DNA of 64,000 nucleotides from assembly GCF_002917925.1 (NCBI RefSeq), contig NZ_PPFE01000003.1:434001-498000 (forward strand). Direction: 5' to 3'. The stretch is from Roseovarius confluentis (lineage in GTDB: Bacteria > Pseudomonadota > Alphaproteobacteria > Rhodobacterales > Rhodobacteraceae). Within the stretch, counting starts at the first letter, position 1; the number at the start of each line of letters is the position of its first letter. The notes below the pieces were generated by a model. That model worked only from the letters and a program-made list of their open reading frames with translations, did not search any database and was not told where the DNA came from. A program made the translations under genes and the position numbers. Below, piece after piece: positions 25,818 through 35,970 of this stretch.

Positions 25818-27194
25818 CTACTCTGCCGGGGCCGGGTTCAGCCCGGGCATGTCCGGACGGCCCCGCTTTTTCGCCTGCTGTCCGACACAGGCGAGGTAAT
25901 AGAGCACGAAAATATAGGCCAGCAGAAGAGCGGCATAGACCGAAAGGTAGATGACCAGCGTCGTCGCCACCATCGGTGCGGGCACTTCGGCCACGGCTTG
26001 TTCGGTCGTCATCACGCCGCTGACCAGCCATGGCTGACGTCCGATCTCTGTCGTGTACCAGCCCGCGAGCGTGGCGACCCAGCCGGAAAAGGCCATCGGC
26101 ACCAGCGCCAGCAGCAGCGGCTTGGGCAGGCCCTCGGGGCCACGCCGCCGAAACGCCATGAAGCCCACGGCGCCCCAGCTGATCAGGAGCATCGCCATGC
26201 CGGTGCCAACCATGACACGGAAGGCGTAGAACACCGGCGCGACGGGCGGGTGAAGGAGTGCGCCATCTTCGGCGACAAAGTCGTTGAGGCCCGGAATTTC
26301 GCCGTCGGCATGGTGCGTAAGGATGATCGACGCAAGGTTCGGAATGCCGATCTCTGCATGGTTTTCGCGCGCGGCCTCGTCCGGGATCGCGAAGAGCAGA
26401 AGCGGGGCGTTGCCTTGGGTGTCCCAGTTGCCTTCCATCGCGGCCACCTTGGCGGGCTGATGTTCCAGGGTGTTCAGCCCGTGCATGTCGCCCGCGAGGA
26501 TCTGCATCGGGATCAGAAGAGCGCCGAGGCCAAGGCCCGTGACGAGTGACACACGCACGTCTTCGCCCTTGTCGCCGCGCAGCCAGCGCAGAGCGGACAG
26601 GCCGGCCAGAAGGAACGCGACCGTCAGGCCCGAGGCCAGCAGCATATGGGTCACGCGGTACGGCATGGACGGGTTGAATATGATCGCCCACCAATCCGTT
26701 GCGTGGGCCACGCCGTCGCGCATCTCGAACCCCGCCGGCGTGTGCATCCAGCTGGACAGCACGACGATCCAGAAGGCAGACATGGTCGTGCCAAACGCCA
26801 CCAGGAACGTGGCCAGCGTGTGCAGCCAGCCCGGAACGCGGCTCATGCCGAAAAGCATGATGCCCAGGAACACGGCCTCGAGGAAGAAGGCGGTCAAGAC
26901 CTCGTAGGCCAGAAGCGGGCCTGCGATGTTGCCGACGGTTTCCATGAAGCCGGGCCAGTTGGTGCCGAACTGGAAGGACATGGTGATCCCCGACACGACG
27001 CCAAGGCCAAAGCTGAGTGCGAACACCTTCACCCAGAAGCGGTAGGCATTCATCCAGCGTTCCGCGCCGCTGCGGTTGAAGCGCAGCTTGAAGTAGAAAA
27101 GCACCCACCCCAGCGCGATCGTGATCGTGGGGAACAGGATGTGGAACGAGATGTTGGCACCGAACTGGATGCGCGATAGCAGGAGTGTGTCCAT
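25818..27194 (-). CDS. cydA: Cytochrome bd-type quinol oxidase subunit I
   Basis: 458 residues, about 60 shorter than E. coli CydA, fitting the short Q-loop, cyanide-insensitive (CIO) subtype. Heme ligand candidate H18 (ISFHILFP) and the acidic pair E98 and E106 in YEVLTAFFLEAVFLG are present, as is GRQPWLVSGVMTTEQAV near the C-terminus. It accepts quinol electrons and binds the hemes. First gene of cydAB; the promoter should lie between 27195 and 27350. Confidence 0.95.
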   Translation of the reverse strand: MDTLLLSRIQFGANISFHILFPTITIALGWVLFYFKLRFNRSGAERWMNAYRFWVKVFALSFGLGVVSGITMSFQFGTNWPGFMETVGNIAGPLLAYEVLTAFFLEAVFLGIMLFGMSRVPGWLHTLATFLVAFGTTMSAFWIVVLSSWMHTPAGFEMRDGVAHATDWWAIIFNPSMPYRVTHMLLASGLTVAFLLAGLSALRWLRGDKGEDVRVSLVTGLGLGALLIPMQILAGDMHGLNTLEHQPAKVAAMEGNWDTQGNAPLLLFAIPDEAARENHAEIGIPNLASIILTHHADGEIPGLNDFVAEDGALLHPPVAPVFYAFRVMVGTGMAMLLISWGAVGFMAFRRRGPEGLPKPLLLALVPMAFSGWVATLAGWYTTEIGRQPWLVSGVMTTEQAVAEVPAPMVATTLVIYLSVYAALLLAYIFVLYYLACVGQQAKKRGRPDMPGLNPAPAE

Positions 27195-27350
27195 GGCTCT
27201 TAGGGTGACAGGTTGCGACGGACTTCAGTAACCGCCACCAATCAACCTAAGGCGAAACGCGCGAATTTCCGCCCAATGCGACCAGAGGGCGCGGCAAAAG
27301 TGGGAACGGCGGACGCTCGGATTGCCGCTTCGTTTTCGCTTGTGCTGCCG

Positions 27351-28700
27351 TCAGGCTGCGGCAAAGCCCGCGTCCAGGGCCGAAAGAACGCGGTCGATCT
27401 CTGCCTCGGTGATGATCAGCGGCGGTGACATCAGCAGGTTGTTGCCCCCGATCCGGACCATCGCGCCGGCCTCGTACGTGGCCTTGTGGACCCGCTTGAC
27501 TGTGGTTGCGTCCATCGGGGTTTTCGCGGCGCGGTCGCTGACCAGTTCTATGCCGGTCATCAGGCCGTGCCCGCCCCGTACATCGCCGATGATGTCGTGT
27601 TTCTCCATCAGGTTCCGCACGCCTTCGAACAGTTGGGTGCCGCGGGCCGCGGCGTTGGTTTTCGTATCCAGCCGCAAGGTCTCGGACAGGCAGGCCACGA
27701 CAGCGGCGGCCCCGACCGGATGCGCCGAATAGGTGTAGCCCGTCCAGATCGCGCCGCCCGCGTCGGCGCCCTCGAACACCTCCGCGACCGTCTCGCCGAG
27801 CAGGACGCCGCCCACGGGGAAATAGGCGCTGGTGATGCCCTTGGCGACGGTCATCATGTCGGGCTGCACGCCCCAGTGCCGGGCGCCCGACCAGTCGCCG
27901 GTGCGTCCGAAGCCGCAGATGACCTCGTCGGAGATCAGCAGGATGCCGTAGCGGTCGCAAATCTCGCGCATGTGCTTCATGAAACTGGCGTCGGGCACGA
28001 TGACTCCGCCCGCGCCCTGGATCGGCTCCATGATGAAGGCCGCGATGGTGCTTGGGTCCTGGAACTCGATCTCGTCCACCATCGCGGCGGCGATCTTCTC
28101 GGCCAGCCTGGCAGGATCGGTTTCGTGGAACGGATTGCGATATGTATAAGGGCTGGGCAGGTGGAAACAGCCGGGCAGAAGCGGCTCGTAGGTGATGCGG
28201 AAGCGGTTGTTGCCATTGACCGACGCGCCGCCCCAATGTGTGCCGTGATAGCCCTTTTTGAGTGACAGGAACTTGGTGCGCGTGGGCTCGCCGCGCAGGC
28301 GGTGATATTGCCGCGCCATGCGCAGGGCCGTGTCGACCGCGTCGGACCCGCCGGAGGTGAAAAAGACGCGGGCCATGCCGTCTTCGGCAAAGAATTCCTG
28401 TACCGCGTAGGAGGCCTCGATCGCCGGGGGATTGGTGGTGCCGGCAAAGGCCGAATAATAGGGCAGTTGCCACAGCTGGTCACTGATCGCCTGTTTGATG
28501 GCGTCGTTGGAATAGCCCAAGTTCGTGCACCACAGTCCGCCCACGGCGTCCACCACGCGATGCCCGTCGATATCGGTAATCTCGACGCCCTCGGCGCTTT
28601 TGATGATGGTGGGAGCGTGTTCCTGCTGTTCGCCCGGGTGGCCCATCGGGTGCCACAGGTGGCGCGCATTCATCTCTCGCAGGAAATTGTCGTCTTTCAT
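27351..28700 (-). CDS. Class III pyridoxal-phosphate aminotransferase
   Basis: 449 residues from ATG 28700, with GGGGGC upstream; the open frame from 28745 adds 15 poorly supported residues. The fold marks are FFTSGGSDAVDTALRMAR (cofactor phosphate site), LISDEVICGFGRTG with the PLP-contacting Asp, and the Schiff-base lysine in TVAKGITSAYFP. Relatives use omega-amino donors (taurine, beta-alanine, polyamines) with pyruvate. The exact substrate cannot be set. It stands alone between cydA and an orphan binding protein. Confidence 0.9.
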   Translation of the reverse strand: MKDDNFLREMNARHLWHPMGHPGEQQEHAPTIIKSAEGVEITDIDGHRVVDAVGGLWCTNLGYSNDAIKQAISDQLWQLPYYSAFAGTTNPPAIEASYAVQEFFAEDGMARVFFTSGGSDAVDTALRMARQYHRLRGEPTRTKFLSLKKGYHGTHWGGASVNGNNRFRITYEPLLPGCFHLPSPYTYRNPFHETDPARLAEKIAAAMVDEIEFQDPSTIAAFIMEPIQGAGGVIVPDASFMKHMREICDRYGILLISDEVICGFGRTGDWSGARHWGVQPDMMTVAKGITSAYFPVGGVLLGETVAEVFEGADAGGAIWTGYTYSAHPVGAAAVVACLSETLRLDTKTNAAARGTQLFEGVRNLMEKHDIIGDVRGGHGLMTGIELVSDRAAKTPMDATTVKRVHKATYEAGAMVRIGGNNLLMSPPLIITEAEIDRVLSALDAGFAAA

Positions 28701-28785
28701 GGAAAGCCCCCGTGTCTGAGTCGCGGATTTGATCAAACGTGGCACCGTGCCGGGGTTCTGTCCAGTGACGCCAATGGGGACCGCG

Positions 28786-28815
28786 CAAAAGAAAGGGGGC
28801 CGTTGGTTCGGCCCC
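28786..28815 (-). terminator. Minus-strand hairpin with T-rich tail, no matching gene
   Basis: GGGGCCG (28796-28802) pairs with CGGCCCC (28809-28815). Read on the minus strand it is followed by CCTTTCTTTT. It looks like an intrinsic terminator, but no minus-strand gene lies between here and 29193, so it may end a small RNA. Confidence 0.45.
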
Positions 28816-29192
28816 TCATTCCCTCCTGCCGCGTTGTCGGGTTACCGTGCCGGGTCTCGCTGGTCGTCCCCGGTCAGGGTGTACCGCGATGCGCCGATCG
28901 CGGTGTGTGTCTGAAATATATCGGAAAAGCCTGGATGGGGCGCAGAGGCACGCTGGTCCGTTATGACCGTCGCCCGGGTCATGCGGCATTCCCCGCGTGG
29001 TTACGCGGTGCCGAAATCAAGATGTGCCCCAGTGCCGTTCGCAACACGGCGTCCCCCGATGGATGCACGGGTCCGGTCCCCTGTCCCCGTGCGTTTCATG
29101 CTGTTTTACAAGGTATAGGCGAAGTGATTCGCGCCGGTCAATATCGCGTGATTCGTTTTAACCGCGACAGGCGCTAACCCCTGACTTCGACT
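28816..29192. other. 377-bp stretch without a recognisable gene
   Basis: No frame longer than about 55 codons looks coding. It lies between two minus-strand terminator-like hairpins, so a small RNA is possible. The aminotransferase promoter is probably between 28701 and this region. Confidence 0.5.
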
Positions 29193-29227
29193 CGAAAAAA
29201 AATAGCGGCGCACGGGGCGCCGCTATT
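29193..29227 (-). terminator. Rho-independent terminator of the peptide-binding protein gene
   Basis: AATAGCGGCGC (29201-29211) pairs perfectly with GCGCCGCTATT (29217-29227) around a 5-nt loop. On the minus strand eight Ts follow. Confidence 0.93.
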
Positions 29228-29252
29228 GGGGTGGTGATGATCTGGTACAGGT

Positions 29253-30896
29253 TCAGGTGTCGAGCCAGACATTTTCGAAATGCATGTACCGGAACTGGTG
29301 CACCTGGTCGTTCTTCACATGCTCGGCAAAATGCTTGGTCTGATTGCGCCAGAAGGGCTGTATGATCACGCCGTTGTCCTGAAGGCGCGCTTGCAGCTTG
29401 GCGGAGTATTCGCGCCGCTGGTCCGCGTCAAACACGCCAACGGCCTCTTCGAGTATCGCGTCGAACTCGGGGTCCGAGTGGCCGGATTCGTTCCAGGCCT
29501 CGCCCGACTTGTAGGCCAGCACCAATACCTGCACGCCCAAGGGGCGCGGGCCCCAGTTGGTGGTCGAGAAGGGGTACTTTGTCCAATCGTTCCAGAAGGA
29601 CGAGCCGGGGATGACGGTGCGCTTGAGGTTGAAGCCCGCCTCGCGCAGCATCGCGCCGATGGCGTCGGTGGTCACCGTGCGCCAGTCGCCGTCGATCGAG
29701 ATCAGCTCCAGTTCGGTTTCGCCGTGACCTGCGGCCTTGGCCATTTCGATGGCGGCGGCGGGATCGGCCTCTTTCTTGGGGATCTCGGCGTATTCGGGGT
29801 GGAACGGTGCGACGTGGTGGTTTTCGGCGGTGATGCCGTCGCCGTTGATGCCCAGTTGCAGCGCGATGTTGTTGTCGACCGCCATCTGCACGGCGTTGCG
29901 CAGTTCTTTCGACGTGTAGGGCTCGGTGTCCATGCGCATCCGGGCAACGATCGTATTGGCGGTGGGCATGGTGCTTTTGACCAGGCCAAGACCGTCCAGC
30001 GTGTCGATGAAGTCGGACGTGGTTTCATCGTTCACGTCGATCTCGTCACCGTCGAAGGCCGCCACGATGGCCGCGCCATCGGTGCCGAAGTCGATGAACT
30101 TGATGCCGTCGAGATAGACGTCGCCGCCCCACCATTCACCGTTTTCGCGGCGCTTCACCTCGGCACCGGTGCCGATATCCATCGAGACCAGCTCGAACGG
30201 GCCGGTGCCGATCGGGCTTTGGGCAAGGTCGGTGTCGTCGCCGTGGCTGCGGTGCACGATCAGCGCGGGATAGTCGGCCATACCTGCGATGAGCGAGATG
30301 TCGGGGCGCGGCAGGTTCAGCTTGACGGTGTAGTCATCGACCTGCTCGACCACGCCATCGGCCAGTTGGCCCGATTCCGCGTCGATCAGGGAGGCCATGC
30401 GCGCGGCCATGGAATTGCCTTCCACCGACTTGTCGCACCAGCGGGTGATGTTGTGGACCACGTCCTCGGCGGTGAAATCGTCGCCGTTGTTCCACGTCAC
30501 GCCCTGGCGCAGGTTGAGGGTGTAGGTCTGCGCGTCGTCCGACACTTCCCAGCTGTCGAGCAGAAGGCCGGTAAAGCTGTAATCGGAGTTCCAGCGCACC
30601 AGCGGCTCGCAGAACTGACGGCCCAGGTTGCCTTTCTCGGTCCAGTCGTACTTGCGCGGATCGGTGATTTCCAGAACTCGCATGGCGACGCGCAGAACAC
30701 CGCCTTTCTTGCCTTCGCCATCCTGCGCCATGGCGGGTTGAGCCATGCCCAGAAGGCCGTAAGCGGTGGCGGCGCTGGCGCCGAAGGTCGAGGCGAGTGC
30801 CATGAATTCGCGGCGGTCCATCTTGCCGGCGCGCGTGTCCTCGGCCAGCTTGCGTATGACGGGGCGCAGCTGCGCGGTTTCCGTTTCGTGTGTCAT
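29253..30896 (-). CDS. ABC transporter substrate-binding protein, peptide/nickel (family 5) type
   Basis: 547 residues from ATG 30896 (GGGAG 7 nt upstream). The twin-arginine-like signal (MDRREFMALASTFGASAATA) ends PAMAQD. The mature part has the DppA/OppA pattern: FCEPLVRWNSDYSFTGLLLDSWEVSDDAQTYTLNLRQGV (in pieces), FTAEDVVHNI and GTGPFELV. It binds peptides or other large solutes in the periplasm. No permease or ATPase genes lie beside it, so it is an orphan that must share a transporter elsewhere. A strong terminator follows. Confidence 0.9.
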   Translation of the reverse strand: MTHETETAQLRPVIRKLAEDTRAGKMDRREFMALASTFGASAATAYGLLGMAQPAMAQDGEGKKGGVLRVAMRVLEITDPRKYDWTEKGNLGRQFCEPLVRWNSDYSFTGLLLDSWEVSDDAQTYTLNLRQGVTWNNGDDFTAEDVVHNITRWCDKSVEGNSMAARMASLIDAESGQLADGVVEQVDDYTVKLNLPRPDISLIAGMADYPALIVHRSHGDDTDLAQSPIGTGPFELVSMDIGTGAEVKRRENGEWWGGDVYLDGIKFIDFGTDGAAIVAAFDGDEIDVNDETTSDFIDTLDGLGLVKSTMPTANTIVARMRMDTEPYTSKELRNAVQMAVDNNIALQLGINGDGITAENHHVAPFHPEYAEIPKKEADPAAAIEMAKAAGHGETELELISIDGDWRTVTTDAIGAMLREAGFNLKRTVIPGSSFWNDWTKYPFSTTNWGPRPLGVQVLVLAYKSGEAWNESGHSDPEFDAILEEAVGVFDADQRREYSAKLQARLQDNGVIIQPFWRNQTKHFAEHVKNDQVHQFRYMHFENVWLDT

Positions 30897-31162
30897 CGAA
30901 GTCTCCCTGTTGATCGGATGTTGTTCCATCCTGTTTTTCCGGCTCGCAGGTCAGCGTTTTCCTGGGTCTTTTCGAAAATCCGCCAGCATTCGACCGGGCA
31001 TGTCGCCGAATGAGAATGAGCGGACGGATACGTACGACCTGTAATATTTGCGACATCAAATTGTAGTTTTGCGACGTGATCAATGCGGGTGGTTCGGCCC
31101 CGGCGAATTTGCTTGAGACGCTTTGAGCGCACGGGTAGATCAGGCGGCAAAGGAGACAGGGT

Positions 31163-32266
31163 ATGAGCCTCAACACATTCGGACATCTGTTTCGCGTCAC
31201 CACGTGGGGCGAAAGCCACGGGCCCGCTTTGGGCGCGACCGTGGACGGGTGTCCGCCGGGGGTTCCGGTGGACGAGGCCTTCCTTCAGCAGTTTCTGGAC
31301 AAGCGCCGCCCGGGCCAGAGCAAGCACACGACGCAGCGCAAGGAGCCGGACGCGGTGAAGATCCTGTCGGGGGTGTTCGAAGGACAGACCACCGGCACGC
31401 CGGTGCAGCTGATGATCGAGAACACCGACCAGAGGTCGAAGGATTACGGCGATATCGCGCAAACCTTCCGGCCGGGTCATGCGGACATCACCTATCACCA
31501 GAAATACGGCATCCGGGACTATCGCGGCGGCGGGCGCAGTTCTGCCCGCGAGACGGCCGCACGGGTCGCGGCAGGGGGGCTGGCGCGGGCTGCGCTGGCA
31601 AGCCTTGCGCCGGGGCTGCAGGTGAAGGGCTACATGACCCGGATGGGCGAGGTCACGATCGACCCCGACCAGATCGACTGGGACCAGATAGACCGCAACG
31701 ATTTCTTTCTGCCCGATGCGGGCGCGGTGGCGGTCTGGGAGGAGTATCTGCAAGGCATCCGCAAGGCGCAGAACTCTGTCGGGGCGGAGATTGAGGTGGT
31801 CTGTCGCGGAGCGCCGGCGGGGCTGGGCGCGCCGGTTTACGGCAAGTTGGACACTGACCTTGCCGCGGCAATGATGAGTATCAACGCGGTGAAGGGCGTG
31901 GAGATCGGCGAGGGTATGGCCGCGGCCCGGCTGACCGGCGTCGACAATGCCGACGAGATTTTCATGGGCGAGAATGGTCCGGAATACACCAGCAACCACG
32001 CGGGCGGCATCCTTGGTGGCATCTCCACCGGGCAGGACATAGTGGTGCGGTTTGCCGTGAAGCCCACCAGTTCTATCCTGACGCCGCGCCGGTCGATCCG
32101 GATGGACGGCAGCCCGACCGAGGTTGTCACCAAGGGGCGGCACGACCCCTGCGTCGGCATCCGCGCGGTGCCGGTGGCAGAGGCGATGATGGCCTGTGTC
32201 GTGCTCGATCACCTGTTGTTGCATCGCGGGCAGGTCGGGGCCGGACCGCGGGGCGTGATCGGCTGA
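31163..32266 (+). CDS. aroC: Chorismate synthase
   Basis: 367 residues. Converts EPSP to chorismate, the last step of the shikimate pathway, using reduced FMN. Signatures: [21 protein letters not shown] at the N-terminus (in two parts), [20 protein letters not shown], and the C-terminal [18 protein letters not shown]. Full length and intact. It stands alone on the plus strand, divergent from the binding-protein gene, with GGAGACAGGG before the start. Confidence 0.97.
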   Translation: MSLNTFGHLFRVTTWGESHGPALGATVDGCPPGVPVDEAFLQQFLDKRRPGQSKHTTQRKEPDAVKILSGVFEGQTTGTPVQLMIENTDQRSKDYGDIAQTFRPGHADITYHQKYGIRDYRGGGRSSARETAARVAAGGLARAALASLAPGLQVKGYMTRMGEVTIDPDQIDWDQIDRNDFFLPDAGAVAVWEEYLQGIRKAQNSVGAEIEVVCRGAPAGLGAPVYGKLDTDLAAAMMSINAVKGVEIGEGMAAARLTGVDNADEIFMGENGPEYTSNHAGGILGGISTGQDIVVRFAVKPTSSILTPRRSIRMDGSPTEVVTKGRHDPCVGIRAVPVAEAMMACVVLDHLLLHRGQVGAGPRGVIG

Positions 32267-32274
32267 TCCCAGGC

Positions 32275-33051
32275 CTATGACTTGCGGGCGACCACCGCGA
32301 ACTGCGTCAATGAAAAGAAAAAGCGCCCCTCAGCGGCGAGGGCTTCCTGTTCTTTGCGCCAAGCCGTGCAATCGGCTTCGGGGACGAGGTCGTTCTGCCG
32401 CGCGTAGTTATCCATTAATGTCAGCATCATGCGGGCCAGACCGTCCGGTCTGAGATCGTGATCATTTAGCGTGACCGGGCGGATATCCTCTACCTCGAAG
32501 CCCGCGTCGCGCAGCATCGGCGGCAGCACCGCAGGCACGCGGCGCTCGATGAAATGGTCGTCCCACGAGGCGATCATGCGGTCCATGCGCGGCTGATCCT
32601 CGGTGTGCCAGATCCAGCTGTCGAAATGGATGTCGCTGACAACCAGCCGTCCACCGGGGCGCAACACACGGGCGACCTCGCGACAGGCACGTGGCAGGTC
32701 ATCGAGATATTCGAACACCTGCACCGAGACGGCCTTGTCGACCGATCCCCTCTCAACCGGCAGATCATAAGCCGAGCCATCGCGGAACTCGACCCATTCG
32801 AACTCGGTGCAGCGGGCGATGGCGGCCTCCCGCATGTCGTTGCTGGGGTCGACCCCGATGATGCACCCGCCGGGTCCGACGGCGCGGGCCAGTTCGGCAG
32901 ACAAAAGGCCGTTGCCGCTGCCGATATCGAGGATCGTCTCGGCCGGTTTCGGCATGACAGCGTCGAACGACAGACGCCGCCGCTGGATGATGTCGGACCC
33001 TTGATAGACGAGGTCCAGCAGGCGCGTGGTCTCGGCGTTGAATTGCAGCAT
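32275..33051 (-). CDS. Class I SAM-dependent methyltransferase
   Basis: 258 residues. The SAM-binding motif ETILDIGSGNGLLSAELA lies at about 38-55, followed by an acidic motif II GVDPSND and a post-I segment VSVQVFEYLDDLPRACREVARVL-like in UbiE/COQ5 relatives. The substrate is unknown. It converges on aroC (8 bp apart) and lies 59 bp downstream of the EamA gene on the same strand. Confidence 0.88.
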   Translation of the reverse strand: MLQFNAETTRLLDLVYQGSDIIQRRRLSFDAVMPKPAETILDIGSGNGLLSAELARAVGPGGCIIGVDPSNDMREAAIARCTEFEWVEFRDGSAYDLPVERGSVDKAVSVQVFEYLDDLPRACREVARVLRPGGRLVVSDIHFDSWIWHTEDQPRMDRMIASWDDHFIERRVPAVLPPMLRDAGFEVEDIRPVTLNDHDLRPDGLARMMLTLMDNYARQNDLVPEADCTAWRKEQEALAAEGRFFFSLTQFAVVARKS

Positions 33052-33110
33052 GATCGCATCCCCCCGCGTTTCAGAATACCCGAAAGCGGAAAAATCACGA
33101 AATCGACGCC

Positions 33111-33983
33111 TTAGCGCGGGGCCGTTTGACGCGAGAGCTGCACGGCGAGAATGCCGCCTGTTACGACCAGCACGCCAATAATATCCCAGAAACCTAATGC
33201 TTCGTTAAGCACGAGGGCGGCGATGGTGACGCCGAAGAACGGGGTGAGGAAGTGGAAGGTTGCGGCCTTGACCGCGCCGATGCGGTTGACCAGCGCGAAC
33301 CAGACCAGCGTGGCGGCGAGGCCGGGGATCAGCGTGGTGTAGACGAAGGCCGCGATCAGTTGCCACGACCAGGCGATTTCAAGGGTTTCGGTTGCAAGGC
33401 CGAAAACGCCCAAGGCGGCGCTGCCGACCAGCATTTGCAGGCCCACGATCATCAGGAAGTTGCCGCCCGAGGTCGCGCCGCGCACCATCAGGGTGGCAAA
33501 GGTAAGCGCGATGACGCCGCCGATGCAGAGCATGACGCCGTAAAGGTCGGCGCCGCCCTGGATACGCGTGCCCATGATCAGCGCGACGCCGGCCATTCCC
33601 GCGGCGAGTCCGGCGAAGCCCAGGGCGCTGACGCGCTGGCCGAGGATCAGCCAACTGGCGAGGCCGACGAGCAGCGGCATCGACGAGGCGATGATCGCGG
33701 CGAGCGAGGCCTCGACCGTTTGCATGGCGACGAAATTCAGGCCGAGATAGAGCGCGTTCTGACACAGGCCGAAGATGATCGTGGCCCGCCATTGCGCCGG
33801 GGTCAGGCGCCAGGACTGGCCCAGGGCGCGGGCGATCAGGACGCCAAGTATGCCCGAGATCAGGAAGCGCAGGGCGAGCGCGCTGACGGGCGGTGCGGCG
33901 GCGACGATGATGCGCGCGGAGGTGAAGGCGCTGGACCACATGACGGCAAAGGCCAGCCCCATGAGTAACGCGCGAACATCCAT
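33111..33983 (-). CDS. EamA/DMT family permease
   Basis: 290 residues with ten hydrophobic helices in two repeats, each starting with a conserved segment (FAVMWSSAFTSARIIV; LFVRG-like GGVIALTFATLMVRG). The second repeat ends NEALGFWDIIGVLVVTGGILAVQLS, typical of EamA. Members export metabolites or amino acids; substrate unknown. Possibly co-transcribed with the downstream methyltransferase. Confidence 0.9.
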   Translation of the reverse strand: MDVRALLMGLAFAVMWSSAFTSARIIVAAAPPVSALALRFLISGILGVLIARALGQSWRLTPAQWRATIIFGLCQNALYLGLNFVAMQTVEASLAAIIASSMPLLVGLASWLILGQRVSALGFAGLAAGMAGVALIMGTRIQGGADLYGVMLCIGGVIALTFATLMVRGATSGGNFLMIVGLQMLVGSAALGVFGLATETLEIAWSWQLIAAFVYTTLIPGLAATLVWFALVNRIGAVKAATFHFLTPFFGVTIAALVLNEALGFWDIIGVLVVTGGILAVQLSRQTAPR

Positions 33984-34056
33984 GTTTTACTCGTCCTCGA
34001 AATGAAAAGGGCCGCCGGTGGGGCGACCCTTTCCGAAACCTGAAAGGAATACAAGG

Positions 34057-34344
34057 TCAGCCGTTCACGCTGTCCTTGAGGGCCTTGGCGATCGTCATTT
34101 TGACGACCTTGTCGGCATCCTTGTGGATTTGCTCGCCGGTGGCGGGGTTGCGCACCATGCGCGCCGGACGCTCGCGGCAGTAGATCTTGCCAACGCCGGG
34201 AAGGGTGACGGCGCCGCCGTTCGACACTTCCTTGGTGATGATCTCGATCATGGAGTCGAGGGCGCTTGTCGCGGTTTTCTTGTCGCTGCCCATTTCCTCG
34301 GCGAGGGCCGCAACGAGCTGGGTTTTGGTCATCGGTTTTGCCAT
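34057..34344 (-). CDS. HU family DNA-binding protein
   Basis: 95 residues. The helical dimer part (KTQLVAALAEEMGSDKKTA) is followed by the beta-arm region GVGKIYCRERPARMVRNPATG, where R-N-P is the intercalating-proline site typical of HU/IHF. It bends and compacts DNA. It is slightly divergent from the canonical HU length and arm sequence (YCRERPARM), so it may be a second HU paralogue. Confidence 0.93.
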   Translation of the reverse strand: MAKPMTKTQLVAALAEEMGSDKKTATSALDSMIEIITKEVSNGGAVTLPGVGKIYCRERPARMVRNPATGEQIHKDADKVVKMTIAKALKDSVNG

Positions 34345-34689
34345 TTTCTGGTCTCCTTCAACTGCCCGTTTCTTGGGCCTCCTGCGCGGGATTTAACTGT
34401 ATCTTGTAGGCAAACACAACAAATAGTGTCGTAAAACAAGGCCGATTTCGGTGTTTTGGGCCTGTTTTTTTGGGTTCAGGCCGTTTTACACGAGATTCAG
34501 GGACCTTCAACGCGCAAATGGCGATCCTGCAAGCGAGGCGGGGAATCGCCAGTGAAACTTGGTTAATCGGGCAAAAGCGGTCGAAATCCCACGTCGGTAT
34601 CGCGTCGGTATCCGGGTGGTATGGCGACGGTGCGCGTTTCGCGATTTGCCGGGGTTAACGGGCCGTACGTGGTTAACAGGAGACTGGCG
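34345..34689. other. 345-bp intergenic region upstream of the HU gene
   Basis: No gene seen. The part at 34395-34460 is AT-rich and should hold the HU promoter. The remainder lies between the divergent HU promoter and the arsJ stop. Confidence 0.5.
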
Positions 34690-35970
34690 CTACGTGGCGG
34701 GGCGTTCCTGGCCCAGGGCCGGATCGAGGCGACCGGACGCCAGCGCGGAGGCTGCGACCATCGCGGTCGCGGTGCCGAGCATCAGGGGCAGGCCGCCCAG
34801 TTGATAGGTCAGGCCCGACAGCACGGTTCCGAGGAGCCGGCCTCCGGCGTTGGCCATGTAGTAGAAGCCCACGTCCATCGTCACGCGCTCGGCCCGGGTG
34901 AAGGCGAGGATCAGGTAGGAGTGCAGGGAGGAGTTGACCGCGAATATGCCGCCGAAGACCAGCAGGCCGGCCACCAGCGTGACGGTGAGCCAGGGTTGCG
35001 GGCCGGAAGACGCCAGCGCGGCGGCGGTCAGGACGGCGGGAATGGCGGCCAGCGCCCAGGCCCAGCCGCGGGCGGCGTAGACGAGGTCGGCTTCGGGGCG
35101 GGAGGCGGCACGCAGGAGACGGGGGGCGGCGGCCTGCACGGCGCCGTAGAGGATGATCCAGAGGGCCATGAACGTGCCGATGAGGAAGAAGGCGGCGCGA
35201 TTGCCGTCCTCGGTGCCGTCGGAGAGCACGGCGTAGAAGTAGATCGGGATGCCGACGACGAACCAGACGTCGCGTGCGCCGAAGAGAAAGACGCGCGCCG
35301 CCGACAGCCAGTTGACGTTCGGGGACTTGGAGAAGACCTCGGAGAACTTGGCGCCCTTGCGGCCCTTGGGCAGGCCCGAGGGCATGGCGATGAGGACGGC
35401 CACGAGAATGAGGGCGAGGATGGCGGCCATGCCGAGCACCGCGCCGGTGAAGCCGAAGAGCGCCAGAAGGGCGGCGCCGAGGAGGAAGCCCAGACCTTTT
35501 ACCGCGTTCTTGGAGCCGGTGAGCACGGCGACCCAGCGAAAGAGGCCTCCGCCCGTCGCGGGGGCGAGGAGCTTGACGGCGGACTTGGAGGACATCTTGG
35601 CGAGGTCCTTTGCCACGCCGCTGGCGCCTTGGACGACCATGACATAGACGACCGAGAGGCCGATGGCCCAGTCGGGGTCGAGCTGGGTCAGGGCCAGCAA
35701 GGCCAGCACCTGTATCCCGAGACCCGCATAGAGCGTCGAGGTCAGGCCGAAGCGGGCGGCGATCCAGCCGGCGGCGAGGTTGGTGACCATGCCGGCGATC
35801 TCATACAGGACGAAGAGATAGGCCAGTTGGACGGGCGAAAAGCCCAGCGTGTGGAAGTGCAGCAGCACCAGCATCCGCAACGCGCCGTCGGTGAGCATGA
35901 AGGCCCAGTAGGCCGCGGTGACGGCGATATAGGCCGAGAGGCCCTCGGGGCGTTCGCGGGTCTGGCTCAC
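34690..35970 (-). CDS. arsJ: ArsJ-type organoarsenical efflux permease (MFS)
   Basis: 426 residues from GTG 35970, which overlaps the stop of the GAPDH gene by 4 nt. Twelve hydrophobic helices, with MFS-like loops ([20 protein letters not shown]). The identification as ArsJ rests on the sequence character ([35 protein letters not shown]) and above all on coupling to a GAPDH and an ArsR-ArsC gene. ArsJ is known to export 1-arseno-3-phosphoglycerate, which falls apart outside the cell to release arsenate. Confidence 0.9.
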   Translation of the reverse strand: MSQTRERPEGLSAYIAVTAAYWAFMLTDGALRMLVLLHFHTLGFSPVQLAYLFVLYEIAGMVTNLAAGWIAARFGLTSTLYAGLGIQVLALLALTQLDPDWAIGLSVVYVMVVQGASGVAKDLAKMSSKSAVKLLAPATGGGLFRWVAVLTGSKNAVKGLGFLLGAALLALFGFTGAVLGMAAILALILVAVLIAMPSGLPKGRKGAKFSEVFSKSPNVNWLSAARVFLFGARDVWFVVGIPIYFYAVLSDGTEDGNRAAFFLIGTFMALWIILYGAVQAAAPRLLRAASRPEADLVYAARGWAWALAAIPAVLTAAALASSGPQPWLTVTLVAGLLVFGGIFAVNSSLHSYLILAFTRAERVTMDVGFYYMANAGGRLLGTVLSGLTYQLGGLPLMLGTATAMVAASALASGRLDPALGQERPAT

